The notes under the pieces are model-generated. The model did not search any database and was not told the origin of the DNA. It saw nothing but the letters and a program-made list of their open reading frames with translations. Shown here piece by piece: positions 18,752-27,715 of a stretch of 39,927 nucleotides of DNA. Source of the stretch: Anabaena sp. UHCC 0187. Lineage in GTDB: Bacteria; Cyanobacteriota; Cyanobacteriia; Cyanobacteriales; Nostocaceae. The DNA lies in the NCBI RefSeq assembly GCF_009712035.1, contig NZ_VILB01000023.1, positions 1 through 39,927 on the forward strand, given 5' to 3'. Each line of letters opens with the position of its first letter. Within the stretch, counting starts at the first letter, position 1. Both the position numbers and the translations under genes were made by a program.

Positions 18752-19109
18752 GACTATCAACTCCCTTAATAACTGACATAATTTTATGTAAAGAAACTTG
18801 ATTGCTGACTACAGGAAAATTAAAACCTCTTTCATTACTTATCGGCATTGGACTTACTTAATTCTAGTTTAAATTAGGATCACAGGTTGCTGCTATTCAT
18901 CCTATAGCAGGAACAGGGAACAGGGAACAGGGAACAGGAAACAGGAAACAGGAGAACAGAAGAGAAAAATATTCTTTATTCTTTCCTCCTGACTCCTGAC
19001 TCCTGAATTCTTTCAGAGATGTTTCCTATGGAAGTTCCTTAAATCTCAATATCCATAGGAGACTAAAGAAAGAATAACATCATGATTTTAGTCAAGTTTA
19101 GGAGGATTT
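18752..19109. other. Intergenic region with heptamer repeats
   Basis: These 358 bases between divergent genes hold no gene that I can support. The centre (18909-18954) is a run of AGGGAACA/AGGAAACA-type 7-base units, followed by GACTCCT repeats near 18988-19007. Both are STRR-type elements. The last 10 bases, AGGAGGATTT, give a strong ribosome binding site for the gene at 19110. Confidence 0.8.
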
Positions 19110-21638
19110 ATGCGTGCAGTTTTAATGGCAGGTGGTTCGGGAACGCGGTTACGTCCTTTGACTTGCGATTTACCCAAACCAATGGTTCCGATCTTAAATC
19201 GTCCAATTGCTGAACATATTATCAATCTCCTCAAGCGACACCAGATTTATGAAATAATTGCTACGTTGCACTATTTACCAGATGTCCTCCGTGATTACTT
19301 CCAAGATGGCGGTGATTTTGGCGTACAAATGACCTATGCTATTGAAGAAGATCAGCCTTTGGGAACAGCAGGTTGTGTCAAAAATATTGCTGAACTTTTA
19401 GATGAAACTTTTTTAGTGATTAGCGGTGATAGTATCACAGATTTTGATTTGACTGCGGCCATTGAATTTCATAAACAAAAACAATCAAAAGCCACTTTAA
19501 TTTTAACCCGTGTGCCTAATCCTATTGAATTTGGTGTGGTAATTACGGATGCTGAAGGACGGATTAACCGATTTTTAGAAAAACCTTCCACCAGTGAAAT
19601 TTTTTCTGATACCGTTAACACTGGCACTTATATTTTAGAACCAGAAGTTTTAGACTATTTACCAGAACATACTGAATGCGACTTTTCTAAAGATTTATTT
19701 CCCCTATTACTAGCTAAAGATGAGCCAATTTACGGTTATGTTGCCGAGGGTTATTGGTGTGATGTGGGTCACTTAGATGCTTACCGAGAAGCTCAGTATG
19801 ATGGTTTAGAAAGGAAAGTTAAGCTAGAAGTAGCTTATCCAGAAATTGCGCCGAGTTTATGGATAGGACAAAATACTTATATTGATCCTACAGCCAAAAT
19901 TGAAACCCCAGCCATAATTGGCAATAATTGCCGCATTGGCGCAAGAGTAAAAATTGAAGATGGAACCATAATTGGTGATAATGTCACAATTGGTGCTGAT
20001 GCTCATTTAAAGCGACCAATTATTTGGAATGGTGCAATTATTGGCGATGAAGCCCATCTATCGGCTTGTGTAATTGCCCGTGGGACTCGTGTAGATAGAC
20101 GCGCTCATGTATTAGAAGCGGCTGTAGTGGGTTCCCTGTCCACCGTGGGGGAAGAAGCACAAATTAGCCCTGGGGTGAGGGTGTGGCCAAGTAAAAAGAT
20201 TGAGTCCGGTGCAGTTTTAAATATTAATCTGATTTGGGGAAATACTGCCCAACGGAATTTATTTGGACAGCGCGGGGTACAGGGATTAGCCAATATTGAT
20301 ATTACTCCAGAATTTGCGGTGAAGTTGGGCGCTGCCTATGGTTCGACTTTAAAACCTGGTTCAATAGTCACGGTTTCCCGTGACCAACGCAATGTTTCGC
20401 GGATGGTGACACGCTCTTTGATTGCAGGTTTGATGTCTGTAGGTGTGGATGTCCAGAACCTAGATACTACAGCTATTCCCATCGCTCGAACTGTGATCCC
20501 AACAATGTCAGTAGCCGGGGGTATTCATGTCCGAGTCCACCCAGAACGCCGAGATTATATCTTGATTGAATTTATGGATATTAAGGGCATTAATATCTCT
20601 AAAGCCCAAGAAAAGAAAATTGAAGGGGCGTATTTTAAAGAAGATATGCGTCGTTCCCAAAGTCATGAAATTGGTGATGTCGTCTATTCTAGCCAATTGA
20701 TGGATTGCTATGGCAAGGCTTTTGAAAAGTTATTGAATGTGGATACTCTGCGGAACAGTCGGGCAAAAGTGGTAATTGACTATGTTTACGCCGTATCCGG
20801 GGCAGTTTTGCCGCAAATGTTAGATAAATTTGGGGCTGATGCGGTGGTACTAAATGCTAGTTTGAATAAAACGGCAATTTCTAACGCTGATAGAGAAGGA
20901 TTGCTAACTCAATTAGGCCACGTTGTGGAAGCGGTAAACGCTAATTTTGGTGTGCAAGTATCAGCCAATGGGGAACAATTAATCTTAGTTGATGAATCGG
21001 GTTTTCCCATTCGCGGGGAAATGCTGACGGCGTTGATGGTGGATATGATGTTAACTGCTAATCCTAGAAGTTCCGTGGTTGTCCCGGTTCATGCTTCTAG
21101 TGCAGTGGAATTAGTCGCCCATCGTCATGATGGTAATGTAATTAGAACTAAAGCGAATCCGACGGCTTTAATGGAAGCTTGTCAAAAAAATCCCAATGTC
21201 GTTTTAGGTGGGAGTGGGGAAACTGGATTTATTTTCCCGCAATTACATCCAGGGTTTGATTCTATGTTCTGCATTGCCAAGCTAATTGAAATGTTAACCA
21301 TTCAAGAGCGATCGCTGGCAACCGTGCGTTCAGAATTACCCCGTGTCATTAATAGAAGCTACACAGTCCGCTGTCCTTGGACTGCTAAGGGGGCGTTAAT
21401 GCGTTATTTGGTGGAAACTCACCCGGCGCAAAATTTGGAGTTAATTGATGGTGTAAAAATTCGTCAACCCTATGATGACAATTGGCTGTTGGTTTTACCT
21501 GATGCCAGTGAGCCGTTAGTCCATCTCTATGTTAACAGTAGCGATCGGGATTGGGTTGATGAAACCCTCAGAGATTACCGCGCCCGTGTGCAGTATTTTG
21601 TGGAACGCGAACAGGAGAATTACCGTTTGGATATGTAA
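19110..21638 (+). CDS. Sugar-1-phosphate nucleotidyltransferase fused to a degenerate phosphomannomutase-like domain
   Basis: Residues 1-232 form a nucleotidyltransferase with MAGGSGTRLRPLT (6-18), PKPMVPI and the metal-binding GDSITD (106-111); such domains make GDP-mannose or similar sugar nucleotides for polysaccharides. Residues about 250-375 form a left-handed beta-helix of hexapeptide repeats. Residues about 380-842 match the phosphoglucomutase/phosphomannomutase fold. In that half the catalytic serine loop (normally TASHNP) reads RVHPER near 475-480. The metal loop (normally DxDxDR) reads DESGFPIR near 628-635. The sugar loop remains as GSGETGF (701-707). The transferase half looks active; the mutase half looks catalytically dead. 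The start has a strong AGGAGG site. It is probably a mannose-1-phosphate guanylyltransferase, with the exact sugar uncertain. Confidence 0.9.
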   Translation: MRAVLMAGGSGTRLRPLTCDLPKPMVPILNRPIAEHIINLLKRHQIYEIIATLHYLPDVLRDYFQDGGDFGVQMTYAIEEDQPLGTAGCVKNIAELLDETFLVISGDSITDFDLTAAIEFHKQKQSKATLILTRVPNPIEFGVVITDAEGRINRFLEKPSTSEIFSDTVNTGTYILEPEVLDYLPEHTECDFSKDLFPLLLAKDEPIYGYVAEGYWCDVGHLDAYREAQYDGLERKVKLEVAYPEIAPSLWIGQNTYIDPTAKIETPAIIGNNCRIGARVKIEDGTIIGDNVTIGADAHLKRPIIWNGAIIGDEAHLSACVIARGTRVDRRAHVLEAAVVGSLSTVGEEAQISPGVRVWPSKKIESGAVLNINLIWGNTAQRNLFGQRGVQGLANIDITPEFAVKLGAAYGSTLKPGSIVTVSRDQRNVSRMVTRSLIAGLMSVGVDVQNLDTTAIPIARTVIPTMSVAGGIHVRVHPERRDYILIEFMDIKGINISKAQEKKIEGAYFKEDMRRSQSHEIGDVVYSSQLMDCYGKAFEKLLNVDTLRNSRAKVVIDYVYAVSGAVLPQMLDKFGADAVVLNASLNKTAISNADREGLLTQLGHVVEAVNANFGVQVSANGEQLILVDESGFPIRGEMLTALMVDMMLTANPRSSVVVPVHASSAVELVAHRHDGNVIRTKANPTALMEACQKNPNVVLGGSGETGFIFPQLHPGFDSMFCIAKLIEMLTIQERSLATVRSELPRVINRSYTVRCPWTAKGALMRYLVETHPAQNLELIDGVKIRQPYDDNWLLVLPDASEPLVHLYVNSSDRDWVDETLRDYRARVQYFVEREQENYRLDM

Positions 21639-21644
21639 TTGTCG

Positions 21645-21679
21645 GGGTGGGGTTTCCCCGCCCTTTATTATGTTTTTTT
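21645..21679 (+). terminator. Intrinsic terminator after the nucleotidyltransferase fusion
   Basis: GGGTGGGG (21645-21652) pairs with CCCCGCCC (21656-21663) across a TTT loop, and the stem is followed by TTTATTATGTTTTTTT. It begins six bases after the stop codon, which is the classic position and form of a Rho-independent terminator. Confidence 0.8.
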
Positions 21680-21709
21680 CTCACGCAGAGACGCAGAGGC
21701 GCAAAGAGG
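21680..21709. repeat. Dispersed repeat CACGCAGAGACGCAGAGG
   Basis: The segment TCACGCAGAGACGCAGAGGCGCAAAG is a widely dispersed cyanobacterial intergenic repeat whose translation gives the recurrent peptide HAETQRR. It lies directly after the terminator and before the end of the convergent KAP-family gene. Confidence 0.7.
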
Positions 21710-21724
21710 AATTAAGAGTTTGGT

Positions 21725-23935
21725 TTAAGGATTTTGGAAACCATATTGTTTTTGACGGTCTTCAAATCTATATTCACGATTGTAGTTATCATCTGGATCA
21801 TAGCCAATATCGCCAACGAAGCAGAAGGAAACGGCTAAGTTAAAGGTTCTTTTTTCAAATACAAATTCTTTTTCTGGTGGCATTTTACGAAAGTCGTTTT
21901 TAAACTTTTTCCATTCTCTTTGGTTATGTCTATCCATAAATACATCTAAATTCTGTAAGTGATTTAGCCATTTTTCTTTGTTAATTGTGACTGTATTTTC
22001 ATCGGTTTCTTCAAATTCTAAATAAATCTCTTCCAATAATTTCCGCATTTCTTTGGGATATCTTCCAGCTAAAGCTAAAAATGCAATTAATGTTTGTTTA
22101 TGTTCTGCTGTGGGTGGTTCTTTCCAGGTTTTATCATTCTCTGTGGGAGTCCAGATAATTCTAATAATTTTGCAAATATTAATTAGTCGTTTTGCGGTTC
22201 TGGGAGTTAAATCAACGTGCTGACAACATTCTTTTATCCATCTAAATTCTTCCGCAGTAAAGCATTCAAAAGTAACTAATGGGTCGGTATTTACAGAATG
22301 TAGGATTTTTTGATTATTCTTTTCTAAATTATCTTTTTTAGTTCTGGGTTCAGAAACTCTTTGAATATCTGAAGTTTTAGCAGGAGGATAGTTTTCTTCG
22401 ATTTTTTCCTCATTATTAACTGGTATTTCTATACTTTCATCTTGAGATAATTTCTCTGGTAATTCTTCTAGAACCTTTATTTCTGTTGGTTCTGTTGTTT
22501 GTGTAACAATAGATGAATCTTCCCTAGCATCCTTTTGAGATTTCTCTTCAATATCTACCAAAGATTTTAAATATATTGCTGTCACATCTTTGCTAATAGG
22601 ACGCATTCTGTAGGGAAGTTGGATAATTTTCTCCAAATAATCAACACCGGAGGGAGTACCACCACGTTTTAAAACTCCTCTATAAATGTTTTCTAAAGCC
22701 CGACCGATATAACGATCATCTATTGCTAAGACAATGATGAAAATATTCGTATTTAACAACAATTGTACAGCTTCTAAGACTTCAACGACTTTATCAGGAG
22801 GACAACGATCTAAATCATCTATATATAAAACTATTCTTGCTGGTCCTCTAGGGAAATGTTCTTTCAGAATTTTGAGTTTTTCAGGATTTGTTTTTCCTGG
22901 TTTATAGGTTAAATGGTCAGATAAATCCGCTAAATCATCTTGAATTTGGTGCATTAAACCCAGCAATTTTTGATAGGAATTATCCTCTAATCGGTTATTG
23001 ACAAAATCTAATAGTGACTTATATTGAGCAGTTAAACCAATTCGCTGTTTTTGTCGTTCGATTTGTGATTGGAGATTTTCAATTTCTTGCTGGATTTCAG
23101 AATTATTGCTTTTAATTTTATCTTGAATTTTCTGATCCTTATCAACAGCTAGTTTCTGTTTTTCCTGTTCTACACTTTCCTTTGCTACTTGGAATAATTT
23201 GCTGGTTTTGGCTTGGAAAGTCCTAAATTTTTTAAATATTTCAATTCCGTTACTAGCTATAGGGGTAATTGTTGTTAAAAGTGTAGTAAATACAATTGTT
23301 AAGGTAGATGCAATTTCTTTTAATGATGGCAAAAAAATGAATATTATACTATAAATTATAAATGGCAAACATATTATAATTATGATTTTGGGAAGTATTG
23401 TTTTATCTTGTTTAATAAATTCAAGTAAATTAACTATTCTGCTAGGGGTTTCTTCTACAAAATTCTTAATTTTCTCGGATTTTTTAATGAAGTTTTCTAT
23501 TTTATCATCTTTATTTTTAATTAAATTTTCAATTTTTTCAATTAGCTCAGATTCCCCCCATTTATCCAAATTATTAAAAATCGGAAATTGAGTTTCTAAA
23601 TCATTTCTATCTTTAAAATCGTAGGTATTGAGAAAATCTTTAAGAATAGAATTACCAAAATCATCTTTACTCAGTTCTTTAAGTTGAGTTAAAAAGACAA
23701 TAATTCTTGATTTATTTTCAAATTCTTGATTTGTTTCTTTTTCTATTTTCTCCTTTTCTTTTCGTGCTTGTGTCTCTAATTCTTGTAATTTATCTTCTGA
23801 TTCTTTTAATTTTTCCTGTTCTTCCTTTCTAACTTCACTGAGAATCGTCCAAAGGGCATTATCATCCTTGAGGTTAGTAAATACATCTTGTCCCAATTCT
23901 AATTTTAAAATTGCCTTTCTGTCACTATCACTCAA
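21725..23935 (-). CDS. KAP-family P-loop NTPase-like protein, N-terminal Walker A part missing
   Basis: The frame encodes 736 residues. Residues 30-75 and 250-300 are coiled coil, two membrane segments lie at about 179-202 and 209-229, and a strong Walker B region RIVLYIDDLDRCPPDK (367-382) is followed by family-like VLAIDDRYIGRALE and VDYLEKIIQLPYRMRP. This is the C-terminal two thirds of a KAP NTPase, a family often linked to anti-phage or membrane functions. KAP proteins have the Walker A motif before the membrane insert; none is present here. The first start codon is TTG 23933-23935, with a TAA two codons upstream and no ribosome binding site. The next gene ends only about 140 bases away, so the missing part cannot fit. 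It is probably a 5'-truncated remnant, although the frame is intact. Confidence 0.7.
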   Translation of the reverse strand: MSDSDRKAILKLELGQDVFTNLKDDNALWTILSEVRKEEQEKLKESEDKLQELETQARKEKEKIEKETNQEFENKSRIIVFLTQLKELSKDDFGNSILKDFLNTYDFKDRNDLETQFPIFNNLDKWGESELIEKIENLIKNKDDKIENFIKKSEKIKNFVEETPSRIVNLLEFIKQDKTILPKIIIIICLPFIIYSIIFIFLPSLKEIASTLTIVFTTLLTTITPIASNGIEIFKKFRTFQAKTSKLFQVAKESVEQEKQKLAVDKDQKIQDKIKSNNSEIQQEIENLQSQIERQKQRIGLTAQYKSLLDFVNNRLEDNSYQKLLGLMHQIQDDLADLSDHLTYKPGKTNPEKLKILKEHFPRGPARIVLYIDDLDRCPPDKVVEVLEAVQLLLNTNIFIIVLAIDDRYIGRALENIYRGVLKRGGTPSGVDYLEKIIQLPYRMRPISKDVTAIYLKSLVDIEEKSQKDAREDSSIVTQTTEPTEIKVLEELPEKLSQDESIEIPVNNEEKIEENYPPAKTSDIQRVSEPRTKKDNLEKNNQKILHSVNTDPLVTFECFTAEEFRWIKECCQHVDLTPRTAKRLINICKIIRIIWTPTENDKTWKEPPTAEHKQTLIAFLALAGRYPKEMRKLLEEIYLEFEETDENTVTINKEKWLNHLQNLDVFMDRHNQREWKKFKNDFRKMPPEKEFVFEKRTFNLAVSFCFVGDIGYDPDDNYNREYRFEDRQKQYGFQNP

Positions 23936-24030
23936 GTGTTACCAGTCGGGTGTAGGTATTACTGGTTTATACTATGTTGCTGTTGCGTTGTAAAGAGTTT
24001 TATACGTTTGTTCACGTTTCCTTTTTTTAC

Positions 24031-24062
24031 CCCCTACACCCCTACACCCCTACACCCCTACA
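24031..24062. repeat. 8-bp tandem repeat CCCCTACA, four copies
   Basis: Four perfect CCCCTACA units are followed by imperfect CCCTTACCCCCTA up to the stop codon of the LCP gene. It is a cyanobacterial STRR-type element and sits at the truncated 5' side of the KAP-family gene. Confidence 0.95.
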
Positions 24063-24072
24063 CCCTTACCCC

Positions 24073-25491
24073 CTACGGATTACTGGAGTTTTGGAAAACA
24101 GCCTGATTTTCAAACCAATCCTTACCCACTTGGATAGTAATATCTGAACCAATATTACCTGTGCTTTCTACCCGCACTTCCCCAAATCCCAGCAGACTAC
24201 GGACTGATTCGGCGCTATCGCCATCTCCTTGTTGTGCCACAATGTGAGTCACATCTAAGGGTTGTCCCCAGGGTTTAGAAACAAAGATATTAGTGTATCC
24301 AGCTTTTTCCAATGTTTTAATTAAGGGGCGCAATTGAGAGCGATTGATGCCTGTACTATCTTGAATAGCTATCCGCAGATGACTAGAATCAGTGGACTGT
24401 GTGTCTTCTATTTTGGATTCTACACCAAAGTGCTGCGTCATTAATTTGGCTATAGTCCGTCCCTGTGGTATCCAGTAGCTGGCATCAAACTCGCCCTTTT
24501 CGCTAAAGCGTCCAGGTAACATTAACATCTGCATATTTGAGCGATTGGTTTTTGAGCCGAAACCAACTAAGGCTACTAATTCTTCAACAGATAAGTTGGT
24601 ATCAATATTTTCTTTGACCACATTAAGAATGTCTGGGACTCGTGTGATAGTTGTTGGGTTCAGAGTTTGTTCAATTAAAGCCCGCAAGACCATTTGCTGG
24701 CGCTGAATCCGACCAATATCTCCTAATTCATCATGACGATAGCGGAGTAATTGCAAAGCCTGTTCACCACTAAGATGTTGTTGACCCGCTTTTAAATTAA
24801 TATATAAATGCTGGGACTCATCCCGATATTTCATATCTTTGGGGACATAGACATTTACGCCTCCCAAAGCCTCAATTAACTTACTCACTCCTAAAACGTT
24901 AATGCGGATATAGCGATCAATCCCTACTCCACCTAAAAGATTACTAACTGTTTTTGCAGTTAAGGCTGGACCGCCACTCACATTGGCAGCATTAATTTTT
25001 TTCGTTCCATGCCCTTCAATTTCTGTGCGGGTATCTCTGGGAACAGAAAGCATGACTATTTTTTGTGTCTCTGGATCAAATTTGATCAACAGCATGACAT
25101 CAGCAAGACCGTCAAAAGAGTTAATTTGGGGTAGATAACCCAAACTTTTACTATCAGATGGGGGGTTTTCTACATCTGGAGGCAGGACACTCATGCCCAT
25201 TAACAGGATATTAACAGGGCGAGTGAGTTGGGAAAATTGTAACCCATTTCCAGAAATGCGATCGCCATCAAATACCGCCTCTTCCTGGGGACTGAGTTGA
25301 GCCTGTTGCAAAGGCGTACTTTCCCAAGAAACCGCTAACAATGCCCCCGCAAGTCCTGAGACTATGGCAATTCCCCCCATACCCACGGCAAACCATAACC
25401 ACCGTCCCGATTTTGAGGGGCGAGAACTTTTACCCTTATATTTAGCTTTTGCGGATTTTTGTTGTGATGCTGTTGTTTTTTGACTAGTCAC
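24073..25491 (-). CDS. LytR-CpsA-Psr (LCP) family protein with C-terminal LytR_C domain
   Basis: LCP proteins transfer lipid-linked polymers onto peptidoglycan or other acceptors at the outer face of the membrane. The 472-residue protein has a basic cytoplasmic N terminus, one membrane segment (about 31-54) and an LCP domain (about 90-290). Landmarks are VNILLMGMS, ADVMLLIKFDPETQKIVMLS, the conserved SVPRDTR, KINAAN, an ALGGV-containing strand and LRYRHDELGDIGRIQRQQ with arginines that bind pyrophosphate. A LytR_C domain follows (about 370-465). The start is GTG 25489-25491, with AGAGGAAG five bases upstream. In cyanobacteria it may attach exopolysaccharide or cell-wall glycans; which one is inferred. 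Confidence 0.93.
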   Translation of the reverse strand: MTSQKTTASQQKSAKAKYKGKSSRPSKSGRWLWFAVGMGGIAIVSGLAGALLAVSWESTPLQQAQLSPQEEAVFDGDRISGNGLQFSQLTRPVNILLMGMSVLPPDVENPPSDSKSLGYLPQINSFDGLADVMLLIKFDPETQKIVMLSVPRDTRTEIEGHGTKKINAANVSGGPALTAKTVSNLLGGVGIDRYIRINVLGVSKLIEALGGVNVYVPKDMKYRDESQHLYINLKAGQQHLSGEQALQLLRYRHDELGDIGRIQRQQMVLRALIEQTLNPTTITRVPDILNVVKENIDTNLSVEELVALVGFGSKTNRSNMQMLMLPGRFSEKGEFDASYWIPQGRTIAKLMTQHFGVESKIEDTQSTDSSHLRIAIQDSTGINRSQLRPLIKTLEKAGYTNIFVSKPWGQPLDVTHIVAQQGDGDSAESVRSLLGFGEVRVESTGNIGSDITIQVGKDWFENQAVFQNSSNP

Positions 25492-25628
25492 AGACTTCCT
25501 CTCACCTACGATTTTAAATAAATTAAATTTGCCGACTCAATACATCTAAAACAAATCAGACTATAATAACCAACTCTTAATCAAGTTTGCTATAGGCAAC
25601 TTCTCAATATAATAATCTTGAACCAAAT

Positions 25629-26009
25629 TTATTTTTGATCCAACACTCGCTCCGCCAAATTGCTAAATCCTGGTAAACGCGAAGATTTGCCTTGAATCAC
25701 CCGAAAAATTAACCAAACACTCACCAAAAAGTAACCAGAAGTCAGGAAACTATTGAGAATTAATAGGCGCAACGTCAAAAAATCCGCAGCCGCCCCTGTC
25801 GTTAACAATAAATAACCTAACATCCATAAAAAAGACAAGGTAATAGACAAACGGCTTACAGCTAGTTGTTCCCGGCTACCCTGACGCTGGTAGAGAGTCC
25901 ACAGCGAGGGAAAAAAGCCAACAATGGGAATCAAATGTAAAATAAGTTGTGTTTTTGAGCTATCTGGATCTTTCGGTGGCAGGTTATTCATAGTGGTTGA
26001 TGTGATCAT
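25629..26009 (-). CDS. Small membrane protein, 126 aa, unknown function
   Basis: This protein has about three to four membrane segments: LILHLIPIVGFFPSLW (about 22-37), LSITLSFLWMLGYLLLT (about 54-70), a segment around LLILNSFLTSGYFLVSVWLI (about 82-103), and short polar ends. I do not recognise the family; proteins of this form are common in cyanobacteria as conserved hypotheticals. Start is ATG 26009, with Met7 (MNNLPPKDPD) as an equally plausible alternative. It is 137 bases upstream of the LCP gene on the same strand and divergent from the AI-2E permease gene. Confidence 0.7.
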   Translation of the reverse strand: MITSTTMNNLPPKDPDSSKTQLILHLIPIVGFFPSLWTLYQRQGSREQLAVSRLSITLSFLWMLGYLLLTTGAAADFLTLRLLILNSFLTSGYFLVSVWLIFRVIQGKSSRLPGFSNLAERVLDQK

Positions 26010-26100
26010 AAACTAGAGATGGTGAATAACAGTCAAGAAGTTAGAGATAATAGTCTGTAAAGAAGAAATCAAGTTAGTTCTATAGTGTAATTATCTAAAA

Positions 26101-27261
26101 ATGCAGACACGTAAGCTACTCAATTGGTGGCAAACACTGACACCCATAGCTAGATTTTTAGCGATCGCCCTATTTGCGCCTCTATTAGTTCTCAATGGTT
26201 GGGCTATTGCGGCAATTTTCAATTATTTTCATTCCCTGATCGTGATTTTAGTCGGAGCTTCTGTACTGGCATTTCTACTCAATTATCCTGTGAGTTGGAT
26301 GGAATCCCACGGAGCTAGACGGGAACAAGTGGCTATTTTAGTATTTTTGTTAGCATTATCCATTCTCTTAGCTCTAGGTGTCACCCTGTTTCCCCTAGCT
26401 CTGACTCAAGCCCAACAATTGGTGGCTCGTTTACCAGAGTTAATTGACTCAGGCCGTTCTCAATTAATGATACTCAACGAAAAAGCAGAAAGCGCGGGTT
26501 TACCCATCAACTTAGATGCTTTAGCTTCACAAATTAATGATCGTGTCAAGGGACAATTACAGGGTATAGCCGGACAGGTATTAAATTTGGCTGTAGTCAC
26601 CGTCACCAGTTTACTGGATTTCCTGCTGACAATGGTATTAACGTTTTATTTATTACAGCATGGCGGTGAACTGTGGCAAAGTTTAGTAGAATGGCTACCT
26701 TCTAAATTTCGCGCTCCTTTTTCCAAAACAGTCCGTTTGAGCTTTCAAAACTTTTTTATTACCCAATTAATTTTATCAACCTGCATGGCTTCTGCCCTGA
26801 TTCCTACCTTTTTGTGGCTGAAAGTTCCTTTTGGCTTATTATTTGGGTTAACTATTGGAGTCATGGCACTTATCCCCTTTGGTGGTTCTGTCGGTATTGC
26901 CCTGACAACTTCTTTAGTTTCACTCCAAGATGTTTCTATGGGGGTGAGGGTATTAATAGCAGCGGTAATTGTGCAGCAAATCCTCGAAAATCTGATTGCA
27001 CCCCGGATTTTAGGCAGTTTTACCGGTTTAAATCCCGTTTGGATTTTAATTTCTGTCTTAACTGGAGCGAGAATTGGCGGACTTTTAGGGGTAATTGTGG
27101 CTGTCCCCTGCGCTGTTGTCATTAAAAGCGTAATCAGCGCCATTCGTCCTCCAGTCCTTAGTCTTGACACAGAAGACTCTTCTCCGGATGAGATAGCTGC
27201 ACCCATGACACCAGAAGAATCTTCAAAAATAGAAGCGAATAATTCTTTGAGTGTTTCTTAA
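26101..27261 (+). CDS. AI-2E transporter (PerM/YdiK) family membrane protein
   Basis: This 386-residue protein has paired membrane segments at the N terminus (about 17-37, 40-60, 70-95), a central soluble region (about 100-155) and further C-terminal segments up to about residue 350. Family landmarks include LAFLLNYPVSWME, the PSKFRAPF stretch before a helix, and the conserved C-terminal VQQILENLIAPRILG followed by TGLNPVWILIS. Members were named for autoinducer-2 export, but many act as permeases or Na+/H+ antiporters, so the substrate is open. The acidic C-terminal tail is dispensable-looking. It converges with the small lipoprotein gene, six bases away. Confidence 0.9.
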   Translation: MQTRKLLNWWQTLTPIARFLAIALFAPLLVLNGWAIAAIFNYFHSLIVILVGASVLAFLLNYPVSWMESHGARREQVAILVFLLALSILLALGVTLFPLALTQAQQLVARLPELIDSGRSQLMILNEKAESAGLPINLDALASQINDRVKGQLQGIAGQVLNLAVVTVTSLLDFLLTMVLTFYLLQHGGELWQSLVEWLPSKFRAPFSKTVRLSFQNFFITQLILSTCMASALIPTFLWLKVPFGLLFGLTIGVMALIPFGGSVGIALTTSLVSLQDVSMGVRVLIAAVIVQQILENLIAPRILGSFTGLNPVWILISVLTGARIGGLLGVIVAVPCAVVIKSVISAIRPPVLSLDTEDSSPDEIAAPMTPEESSKIEANNSLSVS

Positions 27262-27267
27262 ACCAAC

Positions 27268-27474
27268 TTATTGATCTGAAAACGGATTTTTTTCCGGTGA
27301 AAAGCTTGGTTCTGCAATAGGTAGATAAGATTTAGTGAAGACATTCTTGCTATTGTCTACGGAGGAACAACCAACTACACTTAGTAGCATGACACTAGCA
27401 GCGGCTAAAACATAACGTCTTCCTAAACTTACTCCGTAACGTCGTTGTAGAAAATTAATTTTTACAGAATTCAT
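27268..27474 (-). CDS. Small lipoprotein, 68 aa, unknown function
   Basis: The N terminus is basic (MNSVKINFLQRRYG), then a hydrophobic segment leads to the lipobox VVGC with Cys36, so the mature lipoprotein would have about 33 residues. The mature part is Ser/Pro-rich and has no recognised domain. The lipobox and position support a real gene. Its ATG overlaps by four bases (ATGA) the end of an upstream open frame that has no ATG start. Confidence 0.65.
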   Translation of the reverse strand: MNSVKINFLQRRYGVSLGRRYVLAAASVMLLSVVGCSSVDNSKNVFTKSYLPIAEPSFSPEKNPFSDQ

Positions 27475-27715
27475 AAGAATACCCGGTAAGTGGGAAACTC
27501 AGCCACAAAGCGTGCTGAGAGGAAAGCGACACGAGCGGTTAAAACCGCCTTGAATATTTTTTCATTACCGCCTTGGAGTTGGAAAATTCGGGGTACTCTT
27601 GTGATGTACTTTCAACGGGACAATTACCGATTCAAAATTCCCAACTCTGTACGCATAATGTTTTGCTCCAAAGAGCCTCCCATTTCTGGGGTAATGTTAG
27701 CTTAGACCAGTTATT

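Noticed and set aside
21529-21843. 104-residue open frame containing HAETQRR
   Set aside because: The peptide comes from translation of a dispersed repeat and a terminator; it overlaps two real genes.
21725-23935. Complete anti-phage defence system around the KAP protein
   Set aside because: The protein lacks Walker A and its neighbours are housekeeping cell-envelope genes; there are no other defence genes nearby.
24031-24062. Possible functional site in CCCCTACA repeats
   Set aside because: Perfect short tandem repeats of this type are scattered in cyanobacterial intergenic DNA; nothing shows a specific role here.
27490-27705. 71-residue open frame on the plus strand (MGNSATKRAERK...)
   Set aside because: It overlaps hairpin-forming leader sequence of the small lipoprotein gene, has a very basic unstructured composition and no recognisable domain.
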